Positions 1-9,170 are shown, counted from the first letter of the stretch. The stretch: DNA of 64,000 nt from Gottfriedia acidiceleris (GCF_023115465.1 NZ_CP096034.1:4030001-4094000); one strand, 5' to 3'. Program-made: numbers and translations. Notes: generated by a model from the sequence alone, not told the origin.

Positions 1-441
1 AAAATTAGCATTTTTTGAATGATCTTTTAATGGTTATAAATGTTAATATGTCTGAGCAATTTCATTATTTTAATAACAATAGAAATGATTTTTTTAGAAG
101 TTAAATATATTATAAGCTTTTTTTAGAAAACAAATTCGATTGTTTAGTTTAATAAATGTTCAATATTAATTGATCTACAATCTGATTAAAGTTAGATTAC
201 TCTAAGGAAAGGCTATTTGATTAGGGTTTATCGTAGACATTTTTAGGTGAATAAGTTGATTGGAATGGAGGGATGCTCGACTCCTATGGGATAAGCGGGA
301 AGGCTGAGACCCCACAGGCTTGCCGAGGAGGCTCAGGTCTCGCCCCATGGAAAGCGAGCATCCTGTAATGGAAATCAACATCACTCTACTCCTTTCACGA
401 AAATTTGATAATTAATTGACAAGATAGTTTTTCAACAGCAT
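1..441 (-). mobile_element. Terminator-associated ~510-bp repeat element, copy 1 (truncated by window edge)
   Basis: This non-coding stretch is nearly identical, in inverted orientation, to positions 4340-4845, and homologous to the element split by an insertion sequence at 56221-58441. Its core (about 265-365) is a long imperfect palindrome with arms GGATGCTCG and CGAGCATCC, a type of GC-rich palindrome I recall as widespread between genes of Bacillaceae. The inner end (CATGCTGTTGAAAAACT read on the minus strand) abuts a terminator hairpin at 443-477. The outer end lies before the window. A 60-codon open frame inside it is conserved only because the DNA is conserved; I do not regard it as a gene. 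Confidence 0.8.
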
Positions 442-442
442 G

Positions 443-477
443 AAATCGGTAACCTCTTTAGAGATTACCGATTTTTT
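443..477 (+). terminator. Intrinsic terminator hairpin abutting element copy 1
   Basis: The arms AAATCGGTAA and TTACCGATTT enclose a short loop and are followed by TTTTTT. It probably terminated a plus-strand gene lying left of the window before the repeat element arrived. Confidence 0.65.
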
Positions 478-601
478 AAATTCAATATTTATTTAATTTA
501 AGGTAGCCCTTTTCTTATTTATAATCATTCAATTACTTATTCTGGTCAATGAATATGTTTTTCTATTTTACAAACAATACACGATAGGAGGTGGAATATT
601 A

Positions 602-2068
602 TTGAAAACGGAACAAACAATTACAATTTCTAAAGACATTAATTGTAATCTAGAAAAATTAAAAGAAGAGTTTTCGAATGTTTTTGATTTTAAAACAAGA
701 AAGATAACTTTCAATGATAGACCACTATGTATTGCTTTTATTGATACCATTTCAAATAAAGATATTATTAATGAAAAAATTATTAAGGTACTATTAAATA
801 TAAAACATGGAAATATCATAACTGATCTTCCGGTTTCAACTATTTCGGCAACTAATTGTTTAAACGAAATACAAGAGGCTCTTACGAATGGAAATACGGT
901 ATTGTTAGTTGATGGTTCAAATGAAGCCTTTATTATAGATACAGTATTATTCGAAGTGAGATCGACAAGTGAGCCTACAAATGAAAAAGTTGTTTCAGGT
1001 TCTCATGACGGTTTTGTTGAGAGCCTTAATAAAAATATTAATTTTCTAAGAAGTAGAATTAGAAGCACTGATTTAAAAATAGAAGTTTTACCGATTGGAG
1101 ATCCTAGTACCAATGTTGGAATTTTATATTTAGATAATATCGTAAATAAAGATATTCTAGAAATTGTTAAAGTCCGTATTAACTCTATTCAACTTGAAAA
1201 TAACTTAACAACTGGTAAGCTAGAAGAATTTATTGAGGATAGTTCACTTTCACCATTTCCACAAATTCTAGAAACGGAGCGTCCTGACCGAGTTATTTCT
1301 AATTTATTTGACGGGAAAATCTGCGTAATTGTTGAAGGAAGTCCAACGGTTTCAATTATGCCAGCTTCTTTTTTTACGTTTTTCCAAACTCCCGATGACT
1401 ATAATGGTCGAGTTTTAATTGGTACTTTTCTAAGACTCATTAGACTATTTTGTTTTTTTCTGTGCATTACTTTACCAGCAGTTTATATAGCAATCGTTTC
1501 ATTTAGCTATGAAATTCTCCCATATGAACTAGTATCTACCATTCAAAACAGCATTGAATACGTACCGTTTTCTCCATTTGTTGAAGCTTTAATCATGCAG
1601 TTGGTCTTGGAATTATTAAGAGAAGCATCAATTCGACTACCTAGTCCGATTGCACAAACAATTGGTATTGTAGGAGGCCTCGTTATTGGCACTGCAATTG
1701 TTGAAGCAAATTTAGTATCAAATACAATGACTGTAGTTCTTGCAATTACAGCAGTTGCTTCATTTGTTATTCCTACACATGAAATGAGCTTTTCACTTCG
1801 CCTATTAAGTTTTCCAATGATTATTTTGGCATCAATCTATGGATTTGTAGGTATTATATTCGGTCTAATGCTTATTTTTATTCATATTGTTAAGCTCGAG
1901 TCGTTTGGTACTCCCTATTTTTCACCACTTGCACCAATTCGAATAAAAGATTTAAAAGATGCCTTAATTAGAGTACCAAATTGGAAAATGAAGACACGGC
2001 CTACAAATGCATTGCCTATTGATATGCAACAAACCAAAGAAACGAAAGGGTGGAAAAATGATAATTAA
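602..2068 (+). CDS. gerXA: Spore germination receptor subunit A (GerA/GerKA family)
   Basis: This is the A subunit of a GerA-type germinant receptor in the inner spore membrane, which with B and C subunits senses small-molecule germinants. The protein has 488 residues, normal for the family: a soluble N-terminal part (about 1-275) and a membrane-embedded C-terminal part starting near RLIRLFCFFLCITLPAVY, with a conserved segment EALIMQLVLELLREASIRLP. The start is TTG at 602, chosen because GGAGGTGG lies at the right distance upstream. It overlaps the B-subunit gene by 11 bases, so the operon is translationally coupled. Which ger paralogue it is cannot be decided here, nor the germinant. Expression in the forespore is expected from family knowledge; I did not find a convincing sigma-G promoter. 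Confidence 0.92.
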   Translation: MKTEQTITISKDINCNLEKLKEEFSNVFDFKTRKITFNDRPLCIAFIDTISNKDIINEKIIKVLLNIKHGNIITDLPVSTISATNCLNEIQEALTNGNTVLLVDGSNEAFIIDTVLFEVRSTSEPTNEKVVSGSHDGFVESLNKNINFLRSRIRSTDLKIEVLPIGDPSTNVGILYLDNIVNKDILEIVKVRINSIQLENNLTTGKLEEFIEDSSLSPFPQILETERPDRVISNLFDGKICVIVEGSPTVSIMPASFFTFFQTPDDYNGRVLIGTFLRLIRLFCFFLCITLPAVYIAIVSFSYEILPYELVSTIQNSIEYVPFSPFVEALIMQLVLELLREASIRLPSPIAQTIGIVGGLVIGTAIVEANLVSNTMTVVLAITAVASFVIPTHEMSFSLRLLSFPMIILASIYGFVGIIFGLMLIFIHIVKLESFGTPYFSPLAPIRIKDLKDALIRVPNWKMKTRPTNALPIDMQQTKETKGWKNDN

Positions 2069-3170
2069 GCAAAATGAGACTATTTCATCCTTTCAATTAT
2101 TTTTTTATATGGTAATTGTCCAATTAAATGTTGCAACATTAACGTTACCAATGTATTTATATAAAGAAAGTGGGCATGATGGATGGATTTCTTTATTATT
2201 TTCTTGTCTATATTCTGTATGTACTATATTCCTATATTCATTTCTACTTAAACGGTTCCCTAATTTAACAATTTATGAAATTTGTACGTTTTTTTTCGGA
2301 AAATGGATCGGTGGAATACTTAAAATCTGTTATATTTTATATTTTATTTTTATAGCTTATTTAATTAATCAATCTTATCTATTTATTTTTAGCAAATGGG
2401 TATTTCCAAATTCACCAGCTTGGAGCATTTTACTCCTTTTATTGATCATTGGGATTTATTTAGGGAAAGAAAATATTCGAACAATGACACGTTTTTTCCA
2501 ATTATCTTTTTGGACATTTTTAATCATTTTTATTTTTAGTATAGAAGCATTTCAACAGGTGGATTGGAAGTTGTTATTACCAGTTGCTCAAGTTAATTTT
2601 GCCCATATTTTGAAAGGAAGTTATACGTCTTATTATTTCCTACATGGTGTTGAGTGTCTATTAGTTGTCTATCCATTTGTTAAAGGTCCACATAGAAAAA
2701 AAATAAAAAGCTCTATTTTTTCTATACTCATTATTACACTGATTAATCTATTCACTGTTGTTCTGTGTTTCATATTTTTTAGTAAAAAAGAATTACAGTT
2801 AATTCCGGAACCAACAATTTATATCTTTAAAACTTTAACATTTTTCAAAGAACTAGAGCGACTTGATTTACTATTTCTTTCAGTTTGGTTTGTCATCATT
2901 GCCTCTTCTTATGTGACTTATTTAAATTTGGCTAATATCGGTCTTTCCCATCTAATAAAAAGGAATAGTATTAGTACATTTTCTACTATTACGATTTGCA
3001 TAATTGTATTTCTAATTGGAAATTTAGTACCTTCTTCAAATGGATTATTCGATAAGCTAATAAAAACTTTATCTATTTCAAGTTTTATTTTTATCCTTTT
3101 GATTCCAACATTGATCTTATGTATCTCACTTCTCTTTAAGATTAAAAGTAAGGAAGTTAAATTGTCATGA
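2058..3170 (+). CDS. gerXB: Spore germination receptor subunit B (GerB/GerKB family permease)
   Basis: This 370-residue, almost entirely hydrophobic protein with about ten membrane segments belongs to the spore germination permease family, related to amino acid/polyamine transporters. The B subunit is thought to form the germinant binding site of the receptor. I start it at ATG 2058 (MIIKQNETIS), preceded by AAAGGGTGG, rather than at an upstream in-frame ATG at 2007 that lies deep in the A-subunit gene. The N-terminal pattern NETISSFQLFFYMVIVQ is typical of the family. Its stop overlaps the ATG of the C-subunit gene (ATGA-type junction). Confidence 0.92.
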   Translation: MIIKQNETISSFQLFFYMVIVQLNVATLTLPMYLYKESGHDGWISLLFSCLYSVCTIFLYSFLLKRFPNLTIYEICTFFFGKWIGGILKICYILYFIFIAYLINQSYLFIFSKWVFPNSPAWSILLLLLIIGIYLGKENIRTMTRFFQLSFWTFLIIFIFSIEAFQQVDWKLLLPVAQVNFAHILKGSYTSYYFLHGVECLLVVYPFVKGPHRKKIKSSIFSILIITLINLFTVVLCFIFFSKKELQLIPEPTIYIFKTLTFFKELERLDLLFLSVWFVIIASSYVTYLNLANIGLSHLIKRNSISTFSTITICIIVFLIGNLVPSSNGLFDKLIKTLSISSFIFILLIPTLILCISLLFKIKSKEVKLS

Positions 3171-4261
3171 AAAAATATCATTCTATTCCTTTTTTATTAA
3201 TCTTTTTATTAACAGGATGCTGGGACCAGCACTCATTAAAAGACTCTGCACTAGTACTGGGCGTCGGATTTGACCAACTTCCAAAAAACAAGGTTAAAGG
3301 AACAGTAAGTATAAGAACTAGCATTTCGAAAGGTGACCAAACTGAAAATATCAATTATCAGGTAAGTGCTCCGGGGGTATCTATAAGAGATATACGAAAC
3401 AATATTGATTATCAAATACCTGGTAATTTTTCATCTAATAAACTACTAGTTATGCTTTTAGGCGAGGATCTTGCAAAAAATAATTTGTATCCATACTTTG
3501 ATAATTATTTCCGATTTATACGAAGCACGCTAACTTCCAGAGTTGCAATTGTAAAAGGAAAGGCATCTAGCATCATTGAAATGAAAACATATAAAGATAT
3601 TTTTATTAGTGAATCACTTTCAGAAATGCTTGCAGCCGCTGAAAATATTTCTGTTATTCCAAAAGAAACGCAAGAAACTGTTTACAAAAAAATGGATGAT
3701 CCGGGTACTGATTTAGTCCTACCTTATTTAGAAAAAACAGACGATGAAACAATTAAAATTAAAGGTGTAGCACTTTTAGAAAACAATCGATTTACTGGCA
3801 AAGTACTAACTAATAAGCAGTCAAAATTATTGTTATTACTGAAAGACAAAAAAAATAATACGATGAGTTTAACGGAACCATTGGGGAGAAATAATGAGAT
3901 TGTTTCTTTTAAAGTAAAAAGTATAAAAAGAAACCTACAAATCAAAAACGGAAACCTCCCTAAAGTAAAAATTGATTTAAAAATAAAGATTAATTTAACT
4001 GAGTATACTGGTGAAGATCTAGCTAGTAATATCAAGAAAAGGGAAATAGAAAACAAAATTGCTAATAATATCGAAAAGGAACTAAAAGAAGTATTTAACA
4101 TTCTTCAAGAAACAAATTGTGATGCATTAGGAATTGGTAGATATATAATGGCTTATCATCCGGATACATGGGAGAAGATAAATTGGGAAAAGGACTTTTC
4201 AAAAGTTCCCTTTGAGGTCAATACAAAAGTAATTATGTATACAAGTGGAATTATTTTATGA
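3167..4261 (+). CDS. gerXC: Spore germination receptor lipoprotein subunit C (GerC/GerKC family)
   Basis: This is a 364-residue lipoprotein with a short signal peptide and lipobox LLTGC (Cys18), so it should be lipidated and held on the outer face of the inner spore membrane. The family signature GCWDQHSLKDSALVLGVGFD follows immediately. The gene completes the A-B-C receptor operon; its ATG overlaps the B-subunit stop codon. Its terminator hairpin (4303-4339) is directly followed by element copy 2, and the hairpin recurs on the far side of that element. Confidence 0.92.
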   Translation: MKKYHSIPFLLIFLLTGCWDQHSLKDSALVLGVGFDQLPKNKVKGTVSIRTSISKGDQTENINYQVSAPGVSIRDIRNNIDYQIPGNFSSNKLLVMLLGEDLAKNNLYPYFDNYFRFIRSTLTSRVAIVKGKASSIIEMKTYKDIFISESLSEMLAAAENISVIPKETQETVYKKMDDPGTDLVLPYLEKTDDETIKIKGVALLENNRFTGKVLTNKQSKLLLLLKDKKNNTMSLTEPLGRNNEIVSFKVKSIKRNLQIKNGNLPKVKIDLKIKINLTEYTGEDLASNIKKREIENKIANNIEKELKEVFNILQETNCDALGIGRYIMAYHPDTWEKINWEKDFSKVPFEVNTKVIMYTSGIIL

Positions 4262-4302
4262 CCGTTAAAAAACAAGTAAAGTGTAGCAATCATTTATATG
4301 AC

Positions 4303-4339
4303 AAAACCAGAAAAGCCCTTTATCGGGCTTTTCTGGTTT
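4303..4339 (+). terminator. gerXC terminator hairpin, left copy of a duplicated target
   Basis: The stem AAAACCAGAAAAGCCC pairs with GGGCTTTTCTGGTTT. The run of T is cut short because the repeat element begins right after it (CATGCTGTTG). A second version of this hairpin is at 4846-4883. Confidence 0.8.
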
Positions 4340-4845
4340 CATGCTGTTGAAAAACTACCTTGTCAATTAATTATCAAATTTTCGTGAAAGGAGTAGAGTG
4401 ATGTTGATTTCCATTACAGGATGCTCGCTTTCCATGGGGCGAGACCTGAGCCTCCTCGGCAAGCCTGTGGGGTCTCAGCCTTCCCGCTTATCCCATAGGA
4501 GTCGAGCATCCCTCCATTCCAACCAACTTATTCATCTAAAAATGTCTGCGATAAACCCTAATCAAATAGCCTTTCCTTAGAGTAATCTAACTTTAATCAG
4601 ATTGTAGATCAATTAATATTGAACATTTATTAAACTAAACAATCGAATTTGTTTTCTAAAAAAAGCTTATAATATTTTTAACGTCTAAAAAAATCATTTC
4701 TATTGTTATTGAAATAATGAAATTGCTCAAACATATTAACAATTAAAATCATAAAAAAATCATTCAAAAAATGCTAATTTTATCATTATAGATGTTCATT
4801 TAAAGTCCGTTTTCCCTTTTGACGTCTTTATATTTCAACACTCTG
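4340..4845 (+). mobile_element. Terminator-associated ~510-bp repeat element, copy 2 (complete)
   Basis: This is a complete copy. The left end reads CATGCTGTTGAAAAACT and the right end, read inward on the other strand, CAGAGTGTTGAAATAT, giving an imperfect terminal inverted repeat around TGTTGAAA. The centre (about 4418-4512) is the GC-rich palindrome that starts with GGATGCTCG. The rest is AT-rich and without a credible gene. The element is flanked on both sides by copies of one terminator hairpin (4303-4339 and 4846-4883), which looks like a long target-site duplication. With no coding capacity it would have to be moved by a transposase acting in trans. Confidence 0.8.
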
Positions 4846-4883
4846 AAAACCTGAAAAGCCCTTTATCGGGCTTTTCAGGTTTT
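4846..4883 (+). terminator. Terminator hairpin, right copy of the duplicated gerXC target
   Basis: The stem AAAACCTGAAAAGCCC pairs with GGGCTTTTCAGGTTTT. Compared with the left copy one base pair is swapped (A-T to T-A) on both sides of the stem, so pairing is kept. Confidence 0.75.
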
Positions 4884-4963
4884 CACAAAATTAGTTGCAT
4901 AACATTCCGATAGGTAAGGTAAAAAAAAGCATACCCCGAATTTTGCATACTCCATTGTATTTA

Positions 4964-5176
4964 TTAGTGCTTTAACATATATCCCCAAAGTAATAATGGT
5001 GTAATAAGAAAAGTGTAAAGTACTATTTGTAAAATAATTATTGGTTTTATTTCTTTAAAATCACTTACCCAAAGCTTAGAAACGATCGCATATAATACTA
5101 ATTCTATTACTGGACCAAATACAATTAACCATTTCATTTTAAAAATTTTGCTCCTTTTAGAAATTCTAAGATGCAT
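4964..5176 (-). CDS. Small membrane protein of unknown function
   Basis: This encodes up to 70 residues with two hydrophobic segments (WLIVFGPVIELVLYAIVSKLW and IIILQIVLYTFLITPLLLWGY), so it is a small integral membrane protein. The start is uncertain: MHLRIS at 5176, or MKWLIV 13 codons further in, the latter preceded by AAAGGAG at a rather long distance. I do not recognise a family. It stands alone between element copy 2 and the acetyltransferase gene. Confidence 0.55.
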   Translation of the reverse strand: MHLRISKRSKIFKMKWLIVFGPVIELVLYAIVSKLWVSDFKEIKPIIILQIVLYTFLITPLLLWGYMLKH

Positions 5177-5251
5177 ATATTACATTCTCACCCTAAAATT
5201 ATATCACAAAAAAAGAAGAAATTATTTTACAAAAACAAAAAATCTGAAGTG

Positions 5252-5719
5252 TTAAATAAATTTAAAACACCCCAATCTCCCATCCATAAATACCTGTTTG
5301 TCTTTCGCCTCTTTGATATAGATCGTTGTTGGTAAATCGATAATATCCTTTAGACTTGCACCAACCTTCTCACAGGTTCTTCTTGATGGAATGTTATTGG
5401 GATTGCAAGAAATAATAAGCTTTTTCATGTCATGTGATACTGCTACTTCCCGAACTAAGAGACATGCTTTCGAAGCATAGTTTCTTCCTCTTGATTCTTC
5501 CTCCACTTTATATCCGATCTGTCCGCCATAAAAGGTTTTCTCATTATCTCCTACTCTTAATACAATTTCACCTAAAATTTTCTCTTTATTAGTTACAGAA
5601 ACTATGCCAAACATATAAGCAGGTACAAACCCCTTTTTAACATCTGCTTGTAGATATTCAAGAGGTAATAGTTGAATTTCACCATCTGTTAGATTATCAA
5701 ATTTAATAAAGTTAAACAT
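5252..5719 (-). CDS. GNAT family N-acetyltransferase
   Basis: This 155-residue single-domain protein shows the GNAT acetyl-CoA binding motif (EEESRGRNYASKACLLV, near residues 74-90) and the downstream motif NPNNIPSRRTCEKVG found in RimJ/RimL-type enzymes that acetylate protein N-termini or small amines. The substrate cannot be told from sequence. The start ATG at 5719 follows GGGAGAACC. It lies just outside the first yhbH-3'-end duplicate and is probably part of the accessory region. Confidence 0.82.
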   Translation of the reverse strand: MFNFIKFDNLTDGEIQLLPLEYLQADVKKGFVPAYMFGIVSVTNKEKILGEIVLRVGDNEKTFYGGQIGYKVEEESRGRNYASKACLLVREVAVSHDMKKLIISCNPNNIPSRRTCEKVGASLKDIIDLPTTIYIKEAKDKQVFMDGRLGCFKFI

Positions 5720-5797
5720 ATAAAGGTTCTCCCATGATTATACAAATTTTACATTTATTAATACTCTTATTAGACACAATATATAAGATTTCTTGTA

Positions 5798-5992
5798 CAA
5801 CTATCCTACCATTATGTTGAATAAGAATTCTGTCTTCACTATTGATTAAACTCTAAATATTTACGACAAAAAACCAGAAAAGCCTTCTAACAGGCTTTTT
5901 GGTTTCTCACTTTCTACTAATTTAATTCTCCATAACCATTCACTATTTCGCTGCTTTCTCATGCTCCTGCTTGAAAAAGCTCTTTATAAAAT
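5798..5992 (-). repeat. Duplicate A of the yhbH 3' end, its terminator and flank
   Basis: Read on the minus strand, this stretch ends the way yhbH ends: codons for [14 protein letters not shown] and a TAG stop (about 5943-5987), then a diverged terminator hairpin (about 5873-5908), then DNA similar to that beyond the real yhbH (15674-15870). The same half-palindrome CAACTA..CTRCCATTA..GTTGAATAAG closes both copies (5798-5827 and 15674-15703). No start or upstream part of yhbH is present. The gap 5720-6067 holds nothing else that I recognise. Confidence 0.75.
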
Positions 5993-6067
5993 TTATTGTT
6001 TAAAAGAATTAACAGGACAAAAACTCTTTCGTGTCGAATTAATCTATATTAGAAGGGAGATGAGCAA

Positions 6068-6280
6068 ATGCGTAAAGAAAGTCTATTAAAGAACCTTCAA
6101 CTTGTCACGAGAGGGAATTACTTTTTAATCAACATTAAAAATTCCCAAGAAAATGATAAAAATATAATTGAAAAACTGGCTAAAGAGCTAGAACTTGATG
6201 GGAAAATTAAACTTAAAGAGTGCACACTTCTAGAAGATTCAATCTTTTTAACTGGAATACTTAAGTATGCATCCATTTAA
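6068..6280 (+). CDS. Hypothetical 70-residue protein
   Basis: This is a small soluble protein (MRKESLLKNLQLVTRGNYFL...) with no membrane segment and no motif I recognise. A good ribosome binding site (GAAGGGAGATGAGCAA) precedes ATG 6068, and a hairpin with GCATCCA/TGGATGC arms follows its stop (6269-6297), supporting a real transcription unit. It is one of few plus-strand genes in the accessory region. Confidence 0.6.
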   Translation: MRKESLLKNLQLVTRGNYFLINIKNSQENDKNIIEKLAKELELDGKIKLKECTLLEDSIFLTGILKYASI

Positions 6281-6299
6281 ATTGGATGCTTTTTACTTG
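6269..6299 (+). terminator. Short terminator hairpin after the 70-residue gene
   Basis: The arms GCATCCA and TGGATGC are followed by TTTTTACTT. The hairpin overlaps the last codons of the gene. Confidence 0.5.
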
Positions 6300-6438
6300 T
6301 TGAACATGGAAGTATAAAAGATAATTATTTAACCGAATAATTATTCTTTGGCTTGACCTTCTGTAATCCCTTTTACTAATTCATTTATTTTTTTATTTAA
6401 TATTTAATTTAAATATATACTTTTAATAGTAATAAAAT

Positions 6439-7902
6439 TTATCTATTATTAACTTCATACGCTGTTCTAACTCCTGCTTCAATTGCACCTTGAATCCAAC
6501 CTGGTGTAGTTGACGAATGTGATCCTGCGAAATGAATTCTTCCTTCTGGTGTACCAATAAATTGACCAAACTCTTTTATTTGGTCGGGTTTATACATGAC
6601 AAATGCTCCTCCAGCATAAGGAAATTCTGACCAATTATGTGAGTATCCTATTAAAAAATCTGAAAACACTTGATCTCCAAATATATATGAGAGATTATTC
6701 AAGGCAATTTTTATCCTTTCTGCCTGTGTCATATTATCCCAGATACTAGAATCATCTTCCCATGTATAGCTAGCTAACATTATCCCTGTATCGTCCGCTG
6801 ACCCTTGACCATGACTAGGAAAATATGCAAACTTGATTGGTAGATCTGTCGTTAATTTACCACCACTTAATCCATACTTTTCCCAAAATCTTGTTTTAAA
6901 TTGAAGACCTATTTTAGTTGAATTTGCATAATGGATCTTTCTAATAACATTTCTCTTTTCATATGAAACAGACTCATAGGGTAGTAAATCTATGAAATTC
7001 AATAAAGTATAAGGAACTGTAGAAATTACAAAATCGCTTGTAAGTTGATGCTCAGTATTAAGTATTTGATTTTCAGTATAGATCGTTACGTTCGAATCTT
7101 GTTGTATAATTTTTTTCACTCTTTGATTTGTAATAATATGGTCTTTAAGTTGTGGTAAAAATCCATTAATAAGATGATCCGTTCCCCCTGTAATTTCATA
7201 AAGTTTTAGATCCTTAGTTAGGAGTACTAAAACTTCTCTTAATATTGCAGTAAATGCAAGTTCTGAAAATCCCTCCAATCCAACCATTGTTTCTATCATA
7301 TTGATTGCTTCAGATGATAAAGATACACCCACAGGGTTATATCTTAAAAATTGATACATTGAATATTGATCATACATATTGATAACTATTTCCCAATTTT
7401 TCTCGGGATTTTGGTTTATAAAATCAATGACTGGACCAACTGCTAATAATAGTAATTCTGATGCAGTCTTTCCTTTTTCACTTGGAGAGACATTATAGTT
7501 TAATTGGTCAGGATTTGATTCATAGTTTTTTTCATTAGTTAATACATTATTGATGAACATCAGATCATTAGGGGTTCTATTTATAAATTCATTTACTTGT
7601 AAATTGAATTTTTTTATATATTCAATTACTAAATAATGAAATGAAGGTATTCGCATTGCTCCAAGATCTATATACTGATTATTAATAAAAGGTTCTCTTT
7701 TTGTATAAATTCTCCCGCCAATTCTGTTATTTGCTTCAATAATGGTAACATGATGTCCTGCTTCCTTTAAAAGTGACGCAGCGACTAAACCCGATATACC
7801 TGCACCTATAATAGTTACATTCTTTGGTGAATTGGATTTTTGTAATCCATTTTGTATTATGAATATCATTTGCTCTTTTGAAAGTTGTAATTTTTGTATC
7901 AT
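6439..7902 (-). CDS. Flavin-containing monoamine/L-amino-acid oxidase
   Basis: This predicted FAD enzyme of 487 residues oxidises an amine or L-amino acid to an imine with release of H2O2. The N-terminal dinucleotide fold is [21 protein letters not shown], followed by [12 protein letters not shown] and GAMRIP, and the C-terminal FAD contact is [21 protein letters not shown], as in snake-venom and bacterial L-amino-acid oxidases. I start it at ATG 7902 (MIQKLQLSK), eight bases after GGGGTGAT; an in-frame GTG three codons upstream is part of that ribosome binding site. No signal peptide, so it is cytoplasmic. It stands alone between duplicates A and B of the yhbH end, as if acquired. The substrate is unknown. 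Confidence 0.85.
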   Translation of the reverse strand: MIQKLQLSKEQMIFIIQNGLQKSNSPKNVTIIGAGISGLVAASLLKEAGHHVTIIEANNRIGGRIYTKREPFINNQYIDLGAMRIPSFHYLVIEYIKKFNLQVNEFINRTPNDLMFINNVLTNEKNYESNPDQLNYNVSPSEKGKTASELLLLAVGPVIDFINQNPEKNWEIVINMYDQYSMYQFLRYNPVGVSLSSEAINMIETMVGLEGFSELAFTAILREVLVLLTKDLKLYEITGGTDHLINGFLPQLKDHIITNQRVKKIIQQDSNVTIYTENQILNTEHQLTSDFVISTVPYTLLNFIDLLPYESVSYEKRNVIRKIHYANSTKIGLQFKTRFWEKYGLSGGKLTTDLPIKFAYFPSHGQGSADDTGIMLASYTWEDDSSIWDNMTQAERIKIALNNLSYIFGDQVFSDFLIGYSHNWSEFPYAGGAFVMYKPDQIKEFGQFIGTPEGRIHFAGSHSSTTPGWIQGAIEAGVRTAYEVNNR

Positions 7903-8129
7903 ATTTATCACCCCAACTTACAAAAATTATCCGTCTCTTCATTATTATTCCATTGTAAGTTGTAATAGAATTTTAACTAATCTTTATTTCATTAATAAAC
8001 AAATTGAAATTAAAGTGCTAATTCAAAAATTCTGCCAAATAGTGAACTAAGTAAGGGAAGTCTCTCATGTGACTTCCCATCTATGAAATCCGTTATCTAT
8101 ATAGGCATACGGCTTATCCATATGTTAAA

Positions 8130-8204
8130 CGTTCTATGCAATAAAAGAGTATCTTCCCATTATCTTTTAACTAACGAGCTCTTACTTTGTAACACCATAG
8201 AACG
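8130..8204. repeat. Inverted-repeat-bounded unit
   Basis: The arms CGTTCTATG (8130-8138) and CATAGAACG (8196-8204) are perfect inverted repeats enclosing about 57 bases that include weaker internal pairing. It is built like the palindromic repeats further right but with different sequence. Confidence 0.45.
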
Positions 8205-8313
8205 AAACGAACCTTATCTTTTTACAAGTCAAAAATTAATTCAAAAAGTATAAACTGTTGTGTACCCATTTAGATGTTACCTTCTACTCCTATTAATACA
8301 TATTTTAAAAATG

Positions 8314-8460
8314 ACAAAAAACCAGAAAAACCTTCATTTAGTCTTCTCTGGTTTCTAACTTTCTACGAATCTCGCACTCCGTTTAATACCCTATACCCAT
8401 TTACTTTGCCGACTTCTCATGCTCCTGTTTGACTCTTTTTTGAAAGTCATTTTCCCAAAA
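8314..8460 (-). repeat. Duplicate B of the yhbH 3' end and terminator
   Basis: On the minus strand this reads KQEHEKSAK and a TAA stop (about 8407-8436), then a terminator-like hairpin (CCAGAAAAACC...GTCTTCTCTGG, about 8319-8352) in the same arrangement as duplicates A (5798-5992) and the real yhbH end (15720-15870). It is more diverged than duplicate A. Apart from this and the unit at 8130-8204, the gap 7903-8571 holds only a small hairpin at about 8057-8080. Confidence 0.65.
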
Positions 8461-8571
8461 ATCCGCTGTTAAGGATATACCCGTATTTGATCAATTTCAT
8501 AATATACGAAGCTAAGGATCATTTTCCCAAATACCTTCAGAATTTTCACCACCATCCCCCCCATAAACATA

Positions 8572-9084
8572 CTAATTTAGGGAGACAAGATAGTCGGCAA
8601 GTTTATCGAAAGTACCCTCAAGATCTTGTTGAAGCTTTGGTGCCATACTTTTGTAGGTTTCTTGTTCCTCAGCTGAAGCGTTCACAGGGCAACCTATCAG
8701 TTTTAAAACAGTTTTACCTTCGTCATCTTCTAGCGTTATGATATTCATAATTTCAAGAGGCCAGCTCACGCTAAAAGGCGCTCTGACTGTATTGCCTTGC
8801 TCATTAGAAAAGGATCGGATATAAACCACTTTCTCAGGTTCGACAACCTCTTGGTATGTAAATTTTCCCCACAGAACCTGTTTTCCGTCAGGAGACGTCT
8901 GAATACCTAAAAACTCGCCACCTGATCGAGCGTCCATTTTAACGATTTCGAGGGTGACCCCCTTTGGTCCCCACCATTTCGCGAAATGCCCGATCTCTGT
9001 CCATGCTTTAAATACGAGTTCGCGAGGGGCATCGAATACACGCTTAATTGCTATTTCGAACGATTGATTCAGATTGTTATCCAT
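8572..9084 (-). CDS. SRPBCC/AHSA1-domain protein
   Basis: This 170-residue protein with an Aha1/START-like ligand-binding fold shows the usual N-terminus (IAIKRVFDAPRELVFKAWTEIGHFAKWWGPKGVT) and the YQEVVEPEKVVYIRSFSNEQG strand of the family. Such proteins bind hydrophobic ligands or act as chaperone cofactors; the ligand is unknown. ATG 9084 follows AAGGAGGATTTTC. The gene is clearly richer in G+C than its neighbours and uses G/C-ending codons freely (for example the DNA for WWGPKG), which suggests recent transfer from another genome. Confidence 0.8.
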   Translation of the reverse strand: MDNNLNQSFEIAIKRVFDAPRELVFKAWTEIGHFAKWWGPKGVTLEIVKMDARSGGEFLGIQTSPDGKQVLWGKFTYQEVVEPEKVVYIRSFSNEQGNTVRAPFSVSWPLEIMNIITLEDDEGKTVLKLIGCPVNASAEEQETYKSMAPKLQQDLEGTFDKLADYLVSLN

Positions 9085-9170
9085 GAAAATCCTCCTTGTT
9101 TTTCATGTAGCGTAAAAGCCTCGGTAATTAGCCAAGCAGTCAACGAACAGGCGAGTAACGGAGCACCACG

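Noticed and set aside
202-384. 60-codon frame conserved between element copies 1 and 2 (also 4398-4580)
   Set aside because: It lies across the GC-rich palindrome; the third copy destroys it and the difference pattern follows the DNA, not a protein. Treated as non-coding.
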